Part shown: positions 8,585-17,887 of the stretch, in pieces
How the letters are laid out: each line of letters starts with the position of its first letter
Position numbering within the stretch: position 1 is the first letter of the stretch
Origin: an uncultured Christensenella sp.
Lineage (GTDB): Bacteria > Bacillota > Clostridia > Christensenellales > UBA3700
Assembly (NCBI GenBank): GCA_910583735.1
Contig: CAJTXS010000002.1
Location: 62,001 to 126,000 of the forward strand
Reading direction: 5' to 3'
DNA length: 64,000 nucleotides
Program-made: the position numbers and the translations under genes
Notes under the pieces: generated by a model
Databases searched by the model: none
What the model was told of the DNA's origin: nothing
The model's input: only the letters and a program-made list of their open reading frames with translations

Positions 8585-9037
8585 TTATAGATCATTATAA
8601 TTGACGACCTCTACGCCCGCCTCGGAAAAGAGCTTAATACTGAATTCGTCCGGATAGCCGTGCTTGTATACCACTCTGCTGATACCTGCGTTGATAATCA
8701 TCTTGGCGCATATTGTGCACGGCTGATGCGTACAGTACAGCGTCGCGCCGTTGACGGATACGCCTATCTTGGCAGCTTGGATGATGGCGTTCTGCTCCGC
8801 ATGCACCGCATAGCATATTTCGTGCCTCGTACCCGATGGAATACCCATCTTAACGCGTATGCACTCGCCTTTTTCCACGCAACTCATCACGCCGCTGCTC
8901 GCGCCGTTATAGCCTGTGGTTAGGATACGCTTATCCTTAGTGATTACGGCGCCCACATGTCTGTCTTGCTTAAAGCAACTCGACCAGCCCGCAACCTCTT
9001 CCGCCATGCGCATAAATCTCTCGTCCCATTTATCCAT
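8585..9037 (-). CDS. comEB: Deoxycytidylate deaminase (dCMP deaminase, ComEB-like)
   Basis: A 150-residue zinc enzyme that deaminates dCMP to dUMP for thymidylate synthesis. HAEQNAI supplies the zinc His and catalytic Glu, PCTICAK the two zinc cysteines. GYNGA and the CxxxxxCxR-like CVEKGECIR stretch are typical of this branch. It is transcribed alone and ended by a strong terminator. Confidence 0.93.
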   Translation of the reverse strand: MDKWDERFMRMAEEVAGWSSCFKQDRHVGAVITKDKRILTTGYNGASSGVMSCVEKGECIRVKMGIPSGTRHEICYAVHAEQNAIIQAAKIGVSVNGATLYCTHQPCTICAKMIINAGISRVVYKHGYPDEFSIKLFSEAGVEVVNYNDL

Positions 9038-9180
9038 ATTAACGTAAGACTCCTATGTATTTACTGAATTAATTGTAGCACAACTTACGCGTCCGATTCA
9101 AGTCATAACAGACGATATCCCGCCATCGCCTTATAATCGCGCAAATAGGGAAAATATCATAAAAACTTTACTTAATCTTG

Positions 9181-9209
9181 TTTACAAGCTATAGCAGTAA
9201 TGTTATAAT
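9181..9209 (+). promoter_or_regulatory. Sigma-A-type promoter of groES-groEL
   Basis: TTTACA (9181-9186) and TATAAT (9204-9209) with a 17-base spacer. The predicted start point falls at the left edge of the inverted repeat at 9213-9239, the usual geometry for HrcA control. Confidence 0.8.
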
Positions 9210-9212
9210 AAA

Positions 9213-9239
9213 TTAGCAGTCACCCCGATAGACTGCTAA
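9213..9239 (+). promoter_or_regulatory. CIRCE-type operator with a matched base change in each arm
   Basis: TTAGCAGTC, nine bases, then GACTGCTAA: a perfect 9-base inverted repeat with the exact CIRCE spacing. Consensus CIRCE is TTAGCACTC-N9-GAGTGCTAA, so position 7 of the left arm and its mirror position are both changed, keeping symmetry. The HrcA repressor binds such sites in front of groE; hrcA itself is not in this window. Confidence 0.85.
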
Positions 9240-9269
9240 TCATGAATAATTATATTGGAGGTCTTAAAA

Positions 9270-9554
9270 ATGACTATTAAACCATTATTTGACAAGATCG
9301 TTATAGAAGCGGTTGAGTCTTGTGAAAAGACCGCCGGCGGATTATATCTGCCCGACTCGGCAAAAGAAAAGCCTCAGATGGCTAAGGTAATTGCAGTAGG
9401 TCCCGGCGGCATCGTCGACGGCAAAGAAATCGTAATGCAAATCAAAGTCGGCGATACCATTCTCTATAACAAATATGCCGGCAGCGAATTCAAATTGGAC
9501 GGCAACGAAGTCACCATTTTGCGCCAAAGCGACGTTTTGGCTATCGTCGAATAA
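9270..9554 (+). CDS. groES: Co-chaperonin GroES (Hsp10)
   Basis: A 94-residue protein beginning [16 protein letters not shown], with the mobile-loop segment [20 protein letters not shown] and the [12 protein letters not shown] block. It caps the GroEL ring. The ATG at 9270 is chosen over an upstream TTG at 9255 because the TTG overlaps the Shine-Dalgarno TTGGAGG, which is well placed for the ATG. groEL follows 18 bases downstream. Confidence 0.96.
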   Translation: MTIKPLFDKIVIEAVESCEKTAGGLYLPDSAKEKPQMAKVIAVGPGGIVDGKEIVMQIKVGDTILYNKYAGSEFKLDGNEVTILRQSDVLAIVE

Positions 9555-9557
9555 TAG

Positions 9558-11204
<1,647 letters not shown>

Positions 11205-11226
11205 TAACATAACTCGAAATAAATTT

Positions 11227-11257
11227 ATATCCACCCGCAAGGGTGGATATTTTTTTT
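11227..11257 (+). terminator. Rho-independent terminator of groESL
   Basis: Stem ATATCCACCC / GGGTGGATAT around a GCAA tetraloop, followed by seven T residues, 23 bases after the groEL stop. Confidence 0.92.
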
Positions 11258-11583
11258 ACGTGGCAAATTATATTTCGATTGCCTAATCTTAATTATTTTG
11301 AGCGACGGCATACGTAAATCGGAACGATAAGAATTATACAGTTTGTACAGCGCCTAAAAAGCGCACATATTATTAAAGCGCAGCGTCCGACATTATGTAT
11401 CTCCGCTGTAATAAATCAGGCGCAAAATACCGATATTGAAATATAATTGTAAACTTATTACTTCATAAGCGCTGCGCTGCCTACGTGATAATACAAAAAT
11501 AAAATTTATTGAGAAACGAACGAGTCGGTCGGCAGAAATGTATCAACCGTATCTCTCATCAACTATTGCACCGCTTTTAATCA
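11258..11583. other. Non-coding gap between groEL and the divIVA-like gene
   Basis: No convincing gene. The one structure seen is a 9-base inverted repeat, AGCGCAGCG at 11377-11385 and CGCTGCGCT at 11470-11478, separated by 84 bases. There is no T-run after it, so it is not an obvious terminator for either neighbour. Confidence 0.45.
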
Positions 11584-12081
11584 TTAACCGACATAGCTCG
11601 GCTTATTTATCAATCTGTCCCGCTCCCTGTTGTATACCGAAGATACTTCGCTAAGGAACGAGCCGACATTGAGATCTTTCACTAATCCTTCCTTGAGCTC
11701 TTCCTCTGTCTTTTTAATAAAATTGCTTGTAGATATAGCCATATCTTTATCTACTTTGCTTGCCACGCTTTCGCAATATCTCATCCACTTATCGCTGAAT
11801 ATTTTCAACCTCTCCCCTTCCAGCGCATAACGAACCTTAGAGGCGTATTCTATCTGCTTGGACTTCTCTACAGCCATGGTTATCGAGCGGGTTATGCTGT
11901 CCTTCTTGTCGTTAAATTCGCTTATAAGTCTTTCCTTACTTGCAACTTCCGCCTTGAGATTTTCTATCCTTTCCTTCTGCGCGGCAAGAGACTTCTCATA
12001 GCTCTTGCATAGATTGACTATGTATTCGTCAACGTCGGACTTGTCATACCCCTTACGCGCGGTTCTGAATGTGTATTCCAT
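11584..12081 (-). CDS. DivIVA-domain coiled-coil protein
   Basis: A 165-residue protein. Its first 25 residues (FRTARKGYDKSDVDEYIVNL) match the DivIVA/GpsB membrane-curvature-sensing start, with the conserved GY-D-x-x-x-VDEY. The rest is coiled coil rich in Lys and Glu. DivIVA proteins mark cell poles or septa and recruit division, chromosome-anchoring or wall enzymes. The C-terminal part is not the usual DivIVA tail, so calling it divIVA itself would be too strong. Confidence 0.8.
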   Translation of the reverse strand: MEYTFRTARKGYDKSDVDEYIVNLCKSYEKSLAAQKERIENLKAEVASKERLISEFNDKKDSITRSITMAVEKSKQIEYASKVRYALEGERLKIFSDKWMRYCESVASKVDKDMAISTSNFIKKTEEELKEGLVKDLNVGSFLSEVSSVYNRERDRLINKPSYVG

Positions 12082-12164
12082 ATTATTCTCCTAACTATTA
12101 TTCGAATTAATTATACAATAGTAAGCACTGCGTTCGCCACATCTAACCGTGACGAAATAAGTAT

Positions 12165-12190
12165 AAAAAAGACGCTTTATAAGCGTCTTT
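12165..12190 (-). terminator. Rho-independent terminator of galK-lgt
   Basis: Stem AAAGACGCTT (12168-12177) / AAGCGTCTTT (12181-12190) with a 3-base loop. On the minus strand it follows the lgt stop by about 70 bases and ends in at least six T residues. Confidence 0.82.
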
Positions 12191-12261
12191 GCCGATTAAT
12201 ATCTTACCGAATAATCATTAAATCATAATAAACTTCTGCAAAAACAGCTGTCTATACGCGC

Positions 12262-13185
12262 TCAATCTTCTTTGTCTTGCAGTATATAACAGCCGTCGCC
12301 GACATTATAATCGTCGGTAAGAGAGGGATTCTCCCTCTTCTTCATCTTATCGAGGAAAGCAAAGTTGATAACGCCGCTCAGATACAATACGTTGATTATC
12401 AAAGTAATCGCGCTCATGCAATAGCATATGACTTGCACCGCGCCTATGCCGCTATTGCCGATAGTCACGTGATCTTCCTTGAGGAACTCGAGCGATCCCC
12501 TCACTATTCCGTACCAGAAAAGATAGAACAGAGCTATAGAAAACGGCTTCTTCTTATCCATACGTTTGCTGTACATGACAAGGCATATGATAAAACCTAA
12601 CGCATTGAGCAAGCCCTCGTAAAAGAAAAGCGCATTGTGGTATCCGCCATGTCCGCACTCGCTGCAATAGTCTATATATACGGCAAAGGGGAACCATTGC
12701 ATGGATTGGTCCGTAATGAGCTTGCCGTAAAGCTCTTGATTGCAGTAGTTGCCCCATCTGCCTATTATCTGACCGAGCAACAGACCGATTACAACCAAGT
12801 CGCACGTCCTTGCGATGCTATACTCTTTATTGCGCAGACAGCAACATATAATACCGAGCACTCCGCCGAAGATGCCGCCGATAATAGTTAGTCCGCCGTT
12901 GCGAAGATTAAAGAACGCGTCCTTAAAGCCGTCCCAAGAATCCAAATGATATACCGTGCCTATGCGCGGCACTACATAAAATACGCGGCAGAATATAATC
13001 GCAAGTACTATCAGCCACAGAAACAACTCGAATACGAAGTCGAGCGAAACCTTGCGTTTAGACGCCAGTATGGCTACCGTGACCAATGCGGAAAGTATGC
13101 CGAGCGTAACGATAAGGGCATACCAATATATGTCCAAATTGCCTATTGAAAAGGCTACTCTGTCCGGCGCGCACAAAAGAGACAT
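12262..13185 (-). CDS. lgt: Prolipoprotein diacylglyceryl transferase
   Basis: A 307-residue membrane protein with seven or so hydrophobic segments. The family signature appears as GRWGNYCNQELYG (Lgt signature G-R-x-G-N-x-x-N-x-E), and RNGGLTIIGGIFGG corresponds to the essential H/R-GGL block. It transfers diacylglycerol from phosphatidylglycerol to the lipobox cysteine of lipoproteins. The start at 13185 is preferred because its ATG overlaps the galK stop (TGATG) with AAGGT upstream; a start 6 codons earlier is also open. Its operon partner galK is an odd companion. Confidence 0.93.
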   Translation of the reverse strand: MSLLCAPDRVAFSIGNLDIYWYALIVTLGILSALVTVAILASKRKVSLDFVFELFLWLIVLAIIFCRVFYVVPRIGTVYHLDSWDGFKDAFFNLRNGGLTIIGGIFGGVLGIICCCLRNKEYSIARTCDLVVIGLLLGQIIGRWGNYCNQELYGKLITDQSMQWFPFAVYIDYCSECGHGGYHNALFFYEGLLNALGFIICLVMYSKRMDKKKPFSIALFYLFWYGIVRGSLEFLKEDHVTIGNSGIGAVQVICYCMSAITLIINVLYLSGVINFAFLDKMKKRENPSLTDDYNVGDGCYILQDKED

Positions 13186-14447
13186 CAGATATTTACCTTG
13201 CATGCTCCGTCGCCGCGGATATTGACGGCAAAGACGTTTTGATTGCCGAATATTATGCTCATCTTATTGACGTAGTCATCGGTATACGCGCTGTCCACCA
13301 ATGCGAGAATAGTGCCCGCAAAACCGCCGCCATGCACCCTGACAGCCTTAACGCCGTTACACTTCTTACTCAATCCTATTCCTAAGGGAATGCGCTGAAC
13401 TTTATCTTCTTCCGCATAACAATTCTGCAACATGGTGTAAGAAGAGACGCCGCTGCTTGCGATAACTTGGGCAAATTTGTCCAAATCTCCGTCCTTTATC
13501 GCTTTAGCGCCTTCGTCTACGCGCTTATTCTCGTCAAAATAATGGATTGCCCTAAGCAACGCGCGACCGCTCACCTTATCTTGAAGGATAGGCAACGCGG
13601 AATAGAAGGATGATTCGTCAATATCCCTAAGCGTCTTGCCTCCCAAGCAATCCGCTACCTGCTCCATCTCCTTGCGGATGTCGGCATAGCAATGCGTGAG
13701 GTCGCAATGATCGCCGCCCGTATTGGTAATGACGATATCCACGCCGCTAAACTTCCACTCGATGCTCTCCACCGCGGGCTCTGTAGTAGACTTAAAGTCG
13801 ATATAGCTGACGCCGCCGAGAGCTATCGCGCTCTGATCGAGCAGTCCGCTCGGCTTGCCGAAATAGACATTCTCGGCATAGAATGACGCCTTAGCTTTGG
13901 TCATCTTATCGATTGTACCGCCGTTAAACTCCACGTTGAGTATCTCCGCAACCAGCAACTCGAAACTCGCAGACGACGATACGCCCGCGCCCTTGAACAC
14001 GCCCGATACCGTACTTGCCGCAAATCCGCCTATAGCATAGCCGTTATCTACGTAATATTTGCATACTCCTCTAACCAATGCGGCGCTGTCGCCTTCTTCG
14101 TCGGCCTTCTTTTCGAGGTCGCTGATATCTACTTTAACGGGCGGATAGCCGAGCGACTCGATAATGATATAGCCGTCGTCTCTCCTCGTAACACAAGCAA
14201 TAGTATCCACGTTGATAGACGCGCACAGCACCTTGCCGTTGTTGTGGTCGGTATGATTACCGCACAGCTCTATCCTTCCGGGAGAGGAATAGAAGCAGCC
14301 CTCGCCGTACTTTTGCATATGTATCTCGGCTATGGAAGCATATTTAGAAGCTGCCTCGCGCACGTCGGCGCCATTGCCGTACAACTTGGCTACGGAGTCT
14401 GTAAAAGTCTTGCTTTGAGTTAATTTATCGGCTATCGATATCGACAT
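13185..14447 (-). CDS. galK: Galactokinase
   Basis: A 420-residue GHMP-family kinase phosphorylating galactose at C1. The galactose-binding signature is SSPGRIELCGNHTDHNNGKV; the GHMP ATP motif is GAGVSSSASFELL; a third motif VRVHGGGFAGTILALV is near the C-terminus. About 30 extra residues precede the usual start, with a good AGAGGT site for this ATG. It is divergent from galT, so the Leloir genes share one intergenic region, and its stop overlaps the lgt start. Confidence 0.94.
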   Translation of the reverse strand: MSISIADKLTQSKTFTDSVAKLYGNGADVREAASKYASIAEIHMQKYGEGCFYSSPGRIELCGNHTDHNNGKVLCASINVDTIACVTRRDDGYIIIESLGYPPVKVDISDLEKKADEEGDSAALVRGVCKYYVDNGYAIGGFAASTVSGVFKGAGVSSSASFELLVAEILNVEFNGGTIDKMTKAKASFYAENVYFGKPSGLLDQSAIALGGVSYIDFKSTTEPAVESIEWKFSGVDIVITNTGGDHCDLTHCYADIRKEMEQVADCLGGKTLRDIDESSFYSALPILQDKVSGRALLRAIHYFDENKRVDEGAKAIKDGDLDKFAQVIASSGVSSYTMLQNCYAEEDKVQRIPLGIGLSKKCNGVKAVRVHGGGFAGTILALVDSAYTDDYVNKMSIIFGNQNVFAVNIRGDGACKVNI

Positions 14448-14484
14448 ATTTACCTCTATAATTGCGATTTTTCAGTTATTATAA

Positions 14485-14513
14485 ATTATATCACACAACA
14501 GTCGCAATGTAAA
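14485..14513 (-). promoter_or_regulatory. Sigma-A-type promoter of galK-lgt
   Basis: On the minus strand TTTACA (14513-14508) and TATAAT (14490-14485) with a 17-base spacer. Its -35 box lies only 28 bases from that of the divergent galT promoter, so one bound regulator could affect both. Confidence 0.75.
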
Positions 14514-14541
14514 TATAATTGTCTCAATACATATCAATAGC

Positions 14542-14570
14542 TTGCAATATGATATTTAGTGTTTTATAAT
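14542..14570 (+). promoter_or_regulatory. Sigma-A-type promoter of galT
   Basis: TTGCAA (14542-14547) and TATAAT (14565-14570) with a 17-base spacer, followed by a 60-base leader that contains a hairpin. Confidence 0.75.
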
Positions 14571-14590
14571 ATACATAGTAAATAATATAA

Positions 14591-14623
14591 GGCGACAGGC
14601 TTAAACCAAGCATTTTCGTCGCC
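14591..14623 (+). promoter_or_regulatory. Hairpin in the galT leader
   Basis: GGCGAC at 14591-14596 pairs with GTCGCC at 14618-14623, and inside it GCTT pairs with AAGC. The structure ends 13 bases before the galT start, just before the AAGGGG Shine-Dalgarno sequence. No T-run follows, so it is not a terminator; it may stabilise the message or tune initiation. Confidence 0.45.
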
Positions 14624-14636
14624 AAAAAGGGGTTAT

Positions 14637-16169
14637 ATGATATCTCAAGACGAATTGAGAGTTAAAATCAGCGAATTAGTATCTTATGCTTGTGACAAAA
14701 TTTCATTAAATGCAGCCAATAAGATTTATGTTACCAACCAATTGCTCGACTTTTTTTCTCTTACCTATCCCGCTCCTATCCCCGATAAATTTAACGGAGA
14801 TTTTCAACAAGATTTAATTACACCCCTTGTAGAATACGCAATAGAAAGCGGCATGACTACCGCAGAAGAAGCCTTATTGTTCGAGACTAAATTACTCGGT
14901 AAAGTGACCCCTACCCCTGCAGAAGTAATTGAGCAATTCGACATAATAGCGAGCAATAAGGGATGCGATTGCGCGACAGATTGGTTCTTCAACCTCAGCA
15001 AAGCCAACAACTATATCCGCATGCTCGACATCAACCGCAATATTAAGTGGTCCCATACAGGTAAATTCGGCGATATCGATATTACAATTAATCTTTCCAA
15101 ACCCGAAAAGGATCCTAAGCAGATAGCCGCGGCTAAACTCTTGCCCAAGACAGGCTATCCCGCATGTCTGCTATGCCCCGACAATGTCGGCTTTGCGGGC
15201 AACTTGAATCATCCCGCTCGCCAGACGCTTCGTACTATTCCCATTGAATTGGACGGAGAGGCTTGGGAGTTGCAATACTCGCCTTATCAATATTATACAG
15301 AGCACGTAATCGCTTTCTCTTGCGAGCACCGTCCTATGAAAGTAGACGAGAATGCCTTTAGGCGTCTTATGGATTTCGTAGAGATATTCCCTCATTACTT
15401 TATAGGTTCCAACGCTGCCCTGCCGATAGTCGGCGGCTCTATTCTCACGCACGACCACTATCAAGGCGGCGCGAAAGTACTGCCTATGATGACTCGCGGC
15501 ATACGCAAGTATTATAAGTGCAAGCAATATCCCAAGGTGAAAATCGGCATATCCGATTGGTACAATTCCGTAGTCCATATCGAGGGCAAGCAGCGCGAAG
15601 ACGTCTATAACATGGCATGCAGAGTGCTCGGCGCTTGGTCGAGATGGAGCGACGAAAGCGTGGGCGTAATCTGCAAGACGGACGAACAGCACAATGCCAT
15701 CACCCCTATATGCAGATACGATAACGGCAACTATATATTCGACTTGATTTTGCGCAACAACCGCACGGACGAGGCGCATCCCTTCGGCATCTTCCACCCC
15801 GATGTCAGCATGCATAACATCAAGAAAGAAGGCATCGGCATCATAGAGGTAATGGGATTATTCATACTGCCCGGTCGTCTTAAGACAGAGCTTGAAGAAG
15901 TTAAGAAGTATCTCACAGGCGAGAATACCCTTAACCTGCAGACTATCTACAACCCCGAGGACAGTATGTCCAAACATGCCGATATGATAGTACAGCTCGT
16001 CAACGACTTCGGCAACGGCAACACAGTCTCTCAAGCCGATAAGATTGTCACCGATTACGTCAATCATACATGCGAGAAGATACTGGAGTGCACCGCCGTA
16101 TTCAAGAATAGCGAAGAAGGCAGCGCCGCATTCGATAAATTCATGACCGAAGGTCTCAATCTTCTGTAA
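14637..16169 (+). CDS. galT: UDP-glucose--hexose-1-phosphate uridylyltransferase, class II
   Basis: A 510-residue enzyme of the long Bacillota type (GalT type 2). The diagnostic block is GSNAALPIVGGSILTHDHYQ, with the histidine pair that carries uridylyl transfer. It converts galactose-1-phosphate plus UDP-glucose into glucose-1-phosphate plus UDP-galactose. It is divergent from galK. An epimerase galE is not in the window. Confidence 0.95.
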   Translation: MISQDELRVKISELVSYACDKISLNAANKIYVTNQLLDFFSLTYPAPIPDKFNGDFQQDLITPLVEYAIESGMTTAEEALLFETKLLGKVTPTPAEVIEQFDIIASNKGCDCATDWFFNLSKANNYIRMLDINRNIKWSHTGKFGDIDITINLSKPEKDPKQIAAAKLLPKTGYPACLLCPDNVGFAGNLNHPARQTLRTIPIELDGEAWELQYSPYQYYTEHVIAFSCEHRPMKVDENAFRRLMDFVEIFPHYFIGSNAALPIVGGSILTHDHYQGGAKVLPMMTRGIRKYYKCKQYPKVKIGISDWYNSVVHIEGKQREDVYNMACRVLGAWSRWSDESVGVICKTDEQHNAITPICRYDNGNYIFDLILRNNRTDEAHPFGIFHPDVSMHNIKKEGIGIIEVMGLFILPGRLKTELEEVKKYLTGENTLNLQTIYNPEDSMSKHADMIVQLVNDFGNGNTVSQADKIVTDYVNHTCEKILECTAVFKNSEEGSAAFDKFMTEGLNLL

Positions 16170-16195
16170 TTAAATATTGACAATATCAATATGCA

Positions 16196-16225
16196 CTGCC
16201 CGCTTATATGAGCGGGCAGCTTTTT
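16196..16225 (+). terminator. Rho-independent terminator of galT
   Basis: Stem CTGCCCGCT / AGCGGGCAG around TATATG, followed by five T residues, 26 bases after the galT stop. Confidence 0.9.
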
Positions 16226-16230
16226 ATATC

Positions 16231-16295
16231 TTAACTTATCGCTTGCAGCCAAATTAACATATCGCTTGCAGCCAAATTAACATATCGCCAGCAGC
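16231..16295. repeat. Short tandem repeat, 23-bp unit, about 2.5 copies
   Basis: The unit ATCGCTTGCAGC plus CAAATTAACAT occurs at 16238-16260 and 16261-16283 without a mismatch, with a partial third copy (ATCGCCAGCAGC) at 16284-16295. It directly follows the galT terminator and marks the left edge of an AT-rich accessory patch. Confidence 0.85.
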
Positions 16296-16524
16296 ATCGA
16301 TATATAGCGCGACAAGATAAAAATATAAAGCGCAACATGATATAAAATATTAACAAAATAGTATATTTTGTTAGCAAACATCATTTAGAAAAATTCTATC
16401 ACTATAATCGATTATTCAAGATATAACTGCTCTGCCAATCGACTAAACGTGTTGATAGAAACAATAAATCTTCTTTTGCTGTAACCGTTAATAATGCTCA
16501 AGTCTCAAAAGATAAATAGAGCAA

Positions 16525-16680
16525 ATGGTAGAAGATGCCGGTATTGAAGAAGATGTAATGTTCGCACCTATTAAAAATTTATATTCTATTGTTTACGCAA
16601 AAAAGAAGTTAATTCAAAGCCAATATACAAAGTCAAAGCCGAGAACCCTTACAGATTCTCGACATTTTTGTGTTAGTTAA
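16525..16680 (+). pseudogene. Possible 51-codon gene remnant at the left of the accessory patch
   Basis: ATG at 16525 opens 51 codons with plausible usage (MVEDAGIEEDVMFAPIKNLY, then YSIVYAKKKLIQSQ) ending three bases before the stop of the convergent gene at 16683. No Shine-Dalgarno sequence and no promoter are visible, and upstream sequence in the same frame is stopped. It looks more like the tail of a decayed gene than a live one. I do not recognise the family. Confidence 0.3.
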
Positions 16681-16682
16681 TT

Positions 16683-17657
16683 TTATACTCCCCAATATTG
16701 TAACGGATATTTCATTTTGTTGAAAGCATCAATAAAAAAATCATCGTAATCCCACGAGGCTCTTTCAATATCTTCTTTAACAATTTGATTACAGTAATCT
16801 TCAAAAAACTTTTTAAGACTGTCAAATATACTGTCTATATAGTTTTCTTTTACTATTATCCACTCACCAGCAAACATACCGTTCTGATACTCTTCTTTAG
16901 CCATACCATTCTCAACACTGCGTACGTTGTCTGGATAAAATTTCTTCAAATCGTTATACGAATTAATAGTATTGTGTTTAAGAAAATTATTGATTTTATG
17001 TAAAAGATTATATGCGTTATACTTGGATAAATTTGATAATTTTATACCGTTTTTATCATTTTGCAAGCCGTCCGAAAATTTCGCAAAAGACTTAAAGTTG
17101 TAATCATTACCTTTATACCCTAACTCGCACATTACAATTAGTGTATATCTATCTATTTCCGTACAAATTTTAGATATGAATTGACAATACAGTGAGTTTA
17201 TGATCTCGTTATATTTCTTGAAACGACGAATGCCTCCAAACACTGCATCATTGCCTATCTCATCCAAATCGTCTGGATCGGACGTAAACATCATTTCGTT
17301 CAGTCTTATAGATTCGGATACTTCTTGCGGTGTTTTGATCTTTGCAAGGACAGGCTTATATTCTTCAAACCAATCACTACTCAATTCGTTTATTAAATCT
17401 CTAAATATATTGATAGCATAATCATATCGCCTTACCCTTGTAGGAATGAAATATGGCGTTGAACGATTTGCAAACATTCCTTCCGGAAGAAAATCCGTAA
17501 TTCCTATTTTCTCGCAAGTCTTTCTATATCGCTTGGTATCAATATGTATCCTGCCTGATTTCGGATGCAAGCCCCAATACTGATAAAGTAAAATATTGTC
17601 TTGTTGAGCCTCAATCTTTGAATAATCAAATCTTTCGACTTTGTGTGTTGATTTCAT
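16683..17657 (-). CDS. Unrecognised 324-residue accessory protein, possibly HEPN-like
   Basis: Start set at 17657: GGAGG sits 7 bases upstream of this ATG, while a GTG start five codons earlier would overlap that site. The protein is Asn/Lys/Tyr-rich and the gene is AT-rich compared with neighbours, suggesting transfer. It is soluble, with no signal peptide or membrane segment. YNLLHKINNFLKHNTI (about residues 215-230) resembles the conserved helix of HEPN nucleases (R/N-x(4-6)-H), but this is weak. It has its own promoter (17808-17836) and a 143-base leader. A defence or toxin role is speculation. Confidence 0.7.
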   Translation of the reverse strand: MKSTHKVERFDYSKIEAQQDNILLYQYWGLHPKSGRIHIDTKRYRKTCEKIGITDFLPEGMFANRSTPYFIPTRVRRYDYAINIFRDLINELSSDWFEEYKPVLAKIKTPQEVSESIRLNEMMFTSDPDDLDEIGNDAVFGGIRRFKKYNEIINSLYCQFISKICTEIDRYTLIVMCELGYKGNDYNFKSFAKFSDGLQNDKNGIKLSNLSKYNAYNLLHKINNFLKHNTINSYNDLKKFYPDNVRSVENGMAKEEYQNGMFAGEWIIVKENYIDSIFDSLKKFFEDYCNQIVKEDIERASWDYDDFFIDAFNKMKYPLQYWGV

Positions 17658-17754
17658 TGTGTTTACCTCCACGTTTTAATCCTGTCACCTCGGAGGTTAA
17701 AAAATGTACAAGTAACACCACTCCCTGTAAGCCCAAAAGGACATAAACCAGCAT
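17626..17754 (-). CDS. Possible 42-residue leader peptide overlapping the accessory gene start
   Basis: ATG at 17754 opens 42 codons: a hydrophobic helix (MLVYVLLGLQGVVLLVHFL) then a basic tail (TSEVTGLKRGGKHNE). It runs through the Shine-Dalgarno site of the 324-residue gene and ends 32 bases inside it in another frame. It lies downstream of a good promoter and a hairpin. No clear Shine-Dalgarno sequence precedes it, and two other frames are open here as well. It could be a small membrane peptide, a regulatory upstream ORF, or chance. Confidence 0.35.
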   Translation of the reverse strand: MLVYVLLGLQGVVLLVHFLTSEVTGLKRGGKHNEINTQSRKI

Positions 17755-17761
17755 AGGCGTA

Positions 17762-17788
17762 GCATAACGCTGTACTAATCGGTTATGC
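17762..17788 (-). promoter_or_regulatory. Hairpin in the leader of the accessory gene
   Basis: GCATAAC at 17762-17768 with GTTATGC at 17782-17788, a perfect 7-base inverted repeat with a 13-base loop. It lies just after the predicted start point of the minus-strand transcript and before the possible leader peptide. Confidence 0.5.
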
Positions 17789-17807
17789 GTGGACTTGAAC
17801 ATTAGTT

Positions 17808-17836
17808 ATTTTAGCAAATTATATTAGCAAAGTCAA
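17808..17836 (-). promoter_or_regulatory. Promoter of the accessory gene
   Basis: On the minus strand TTGACT (17836-17831) and TAAAAT (17813-17808) with a 17-base spacer. It would give a leader of about 143 bases before the 324-residue gene. Confidence 0.65.
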
Positions 17837-17887
17837 TACTTTTCAAAATACACAATTTCAAAACCTTTAATCTTTCCTTCTATCTGC

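Noticed and set aside
16231..16295. CRISPR array
   Set aside because: Only two and a half directly adjacent 23-bp copies with no spacers and no cas genes.
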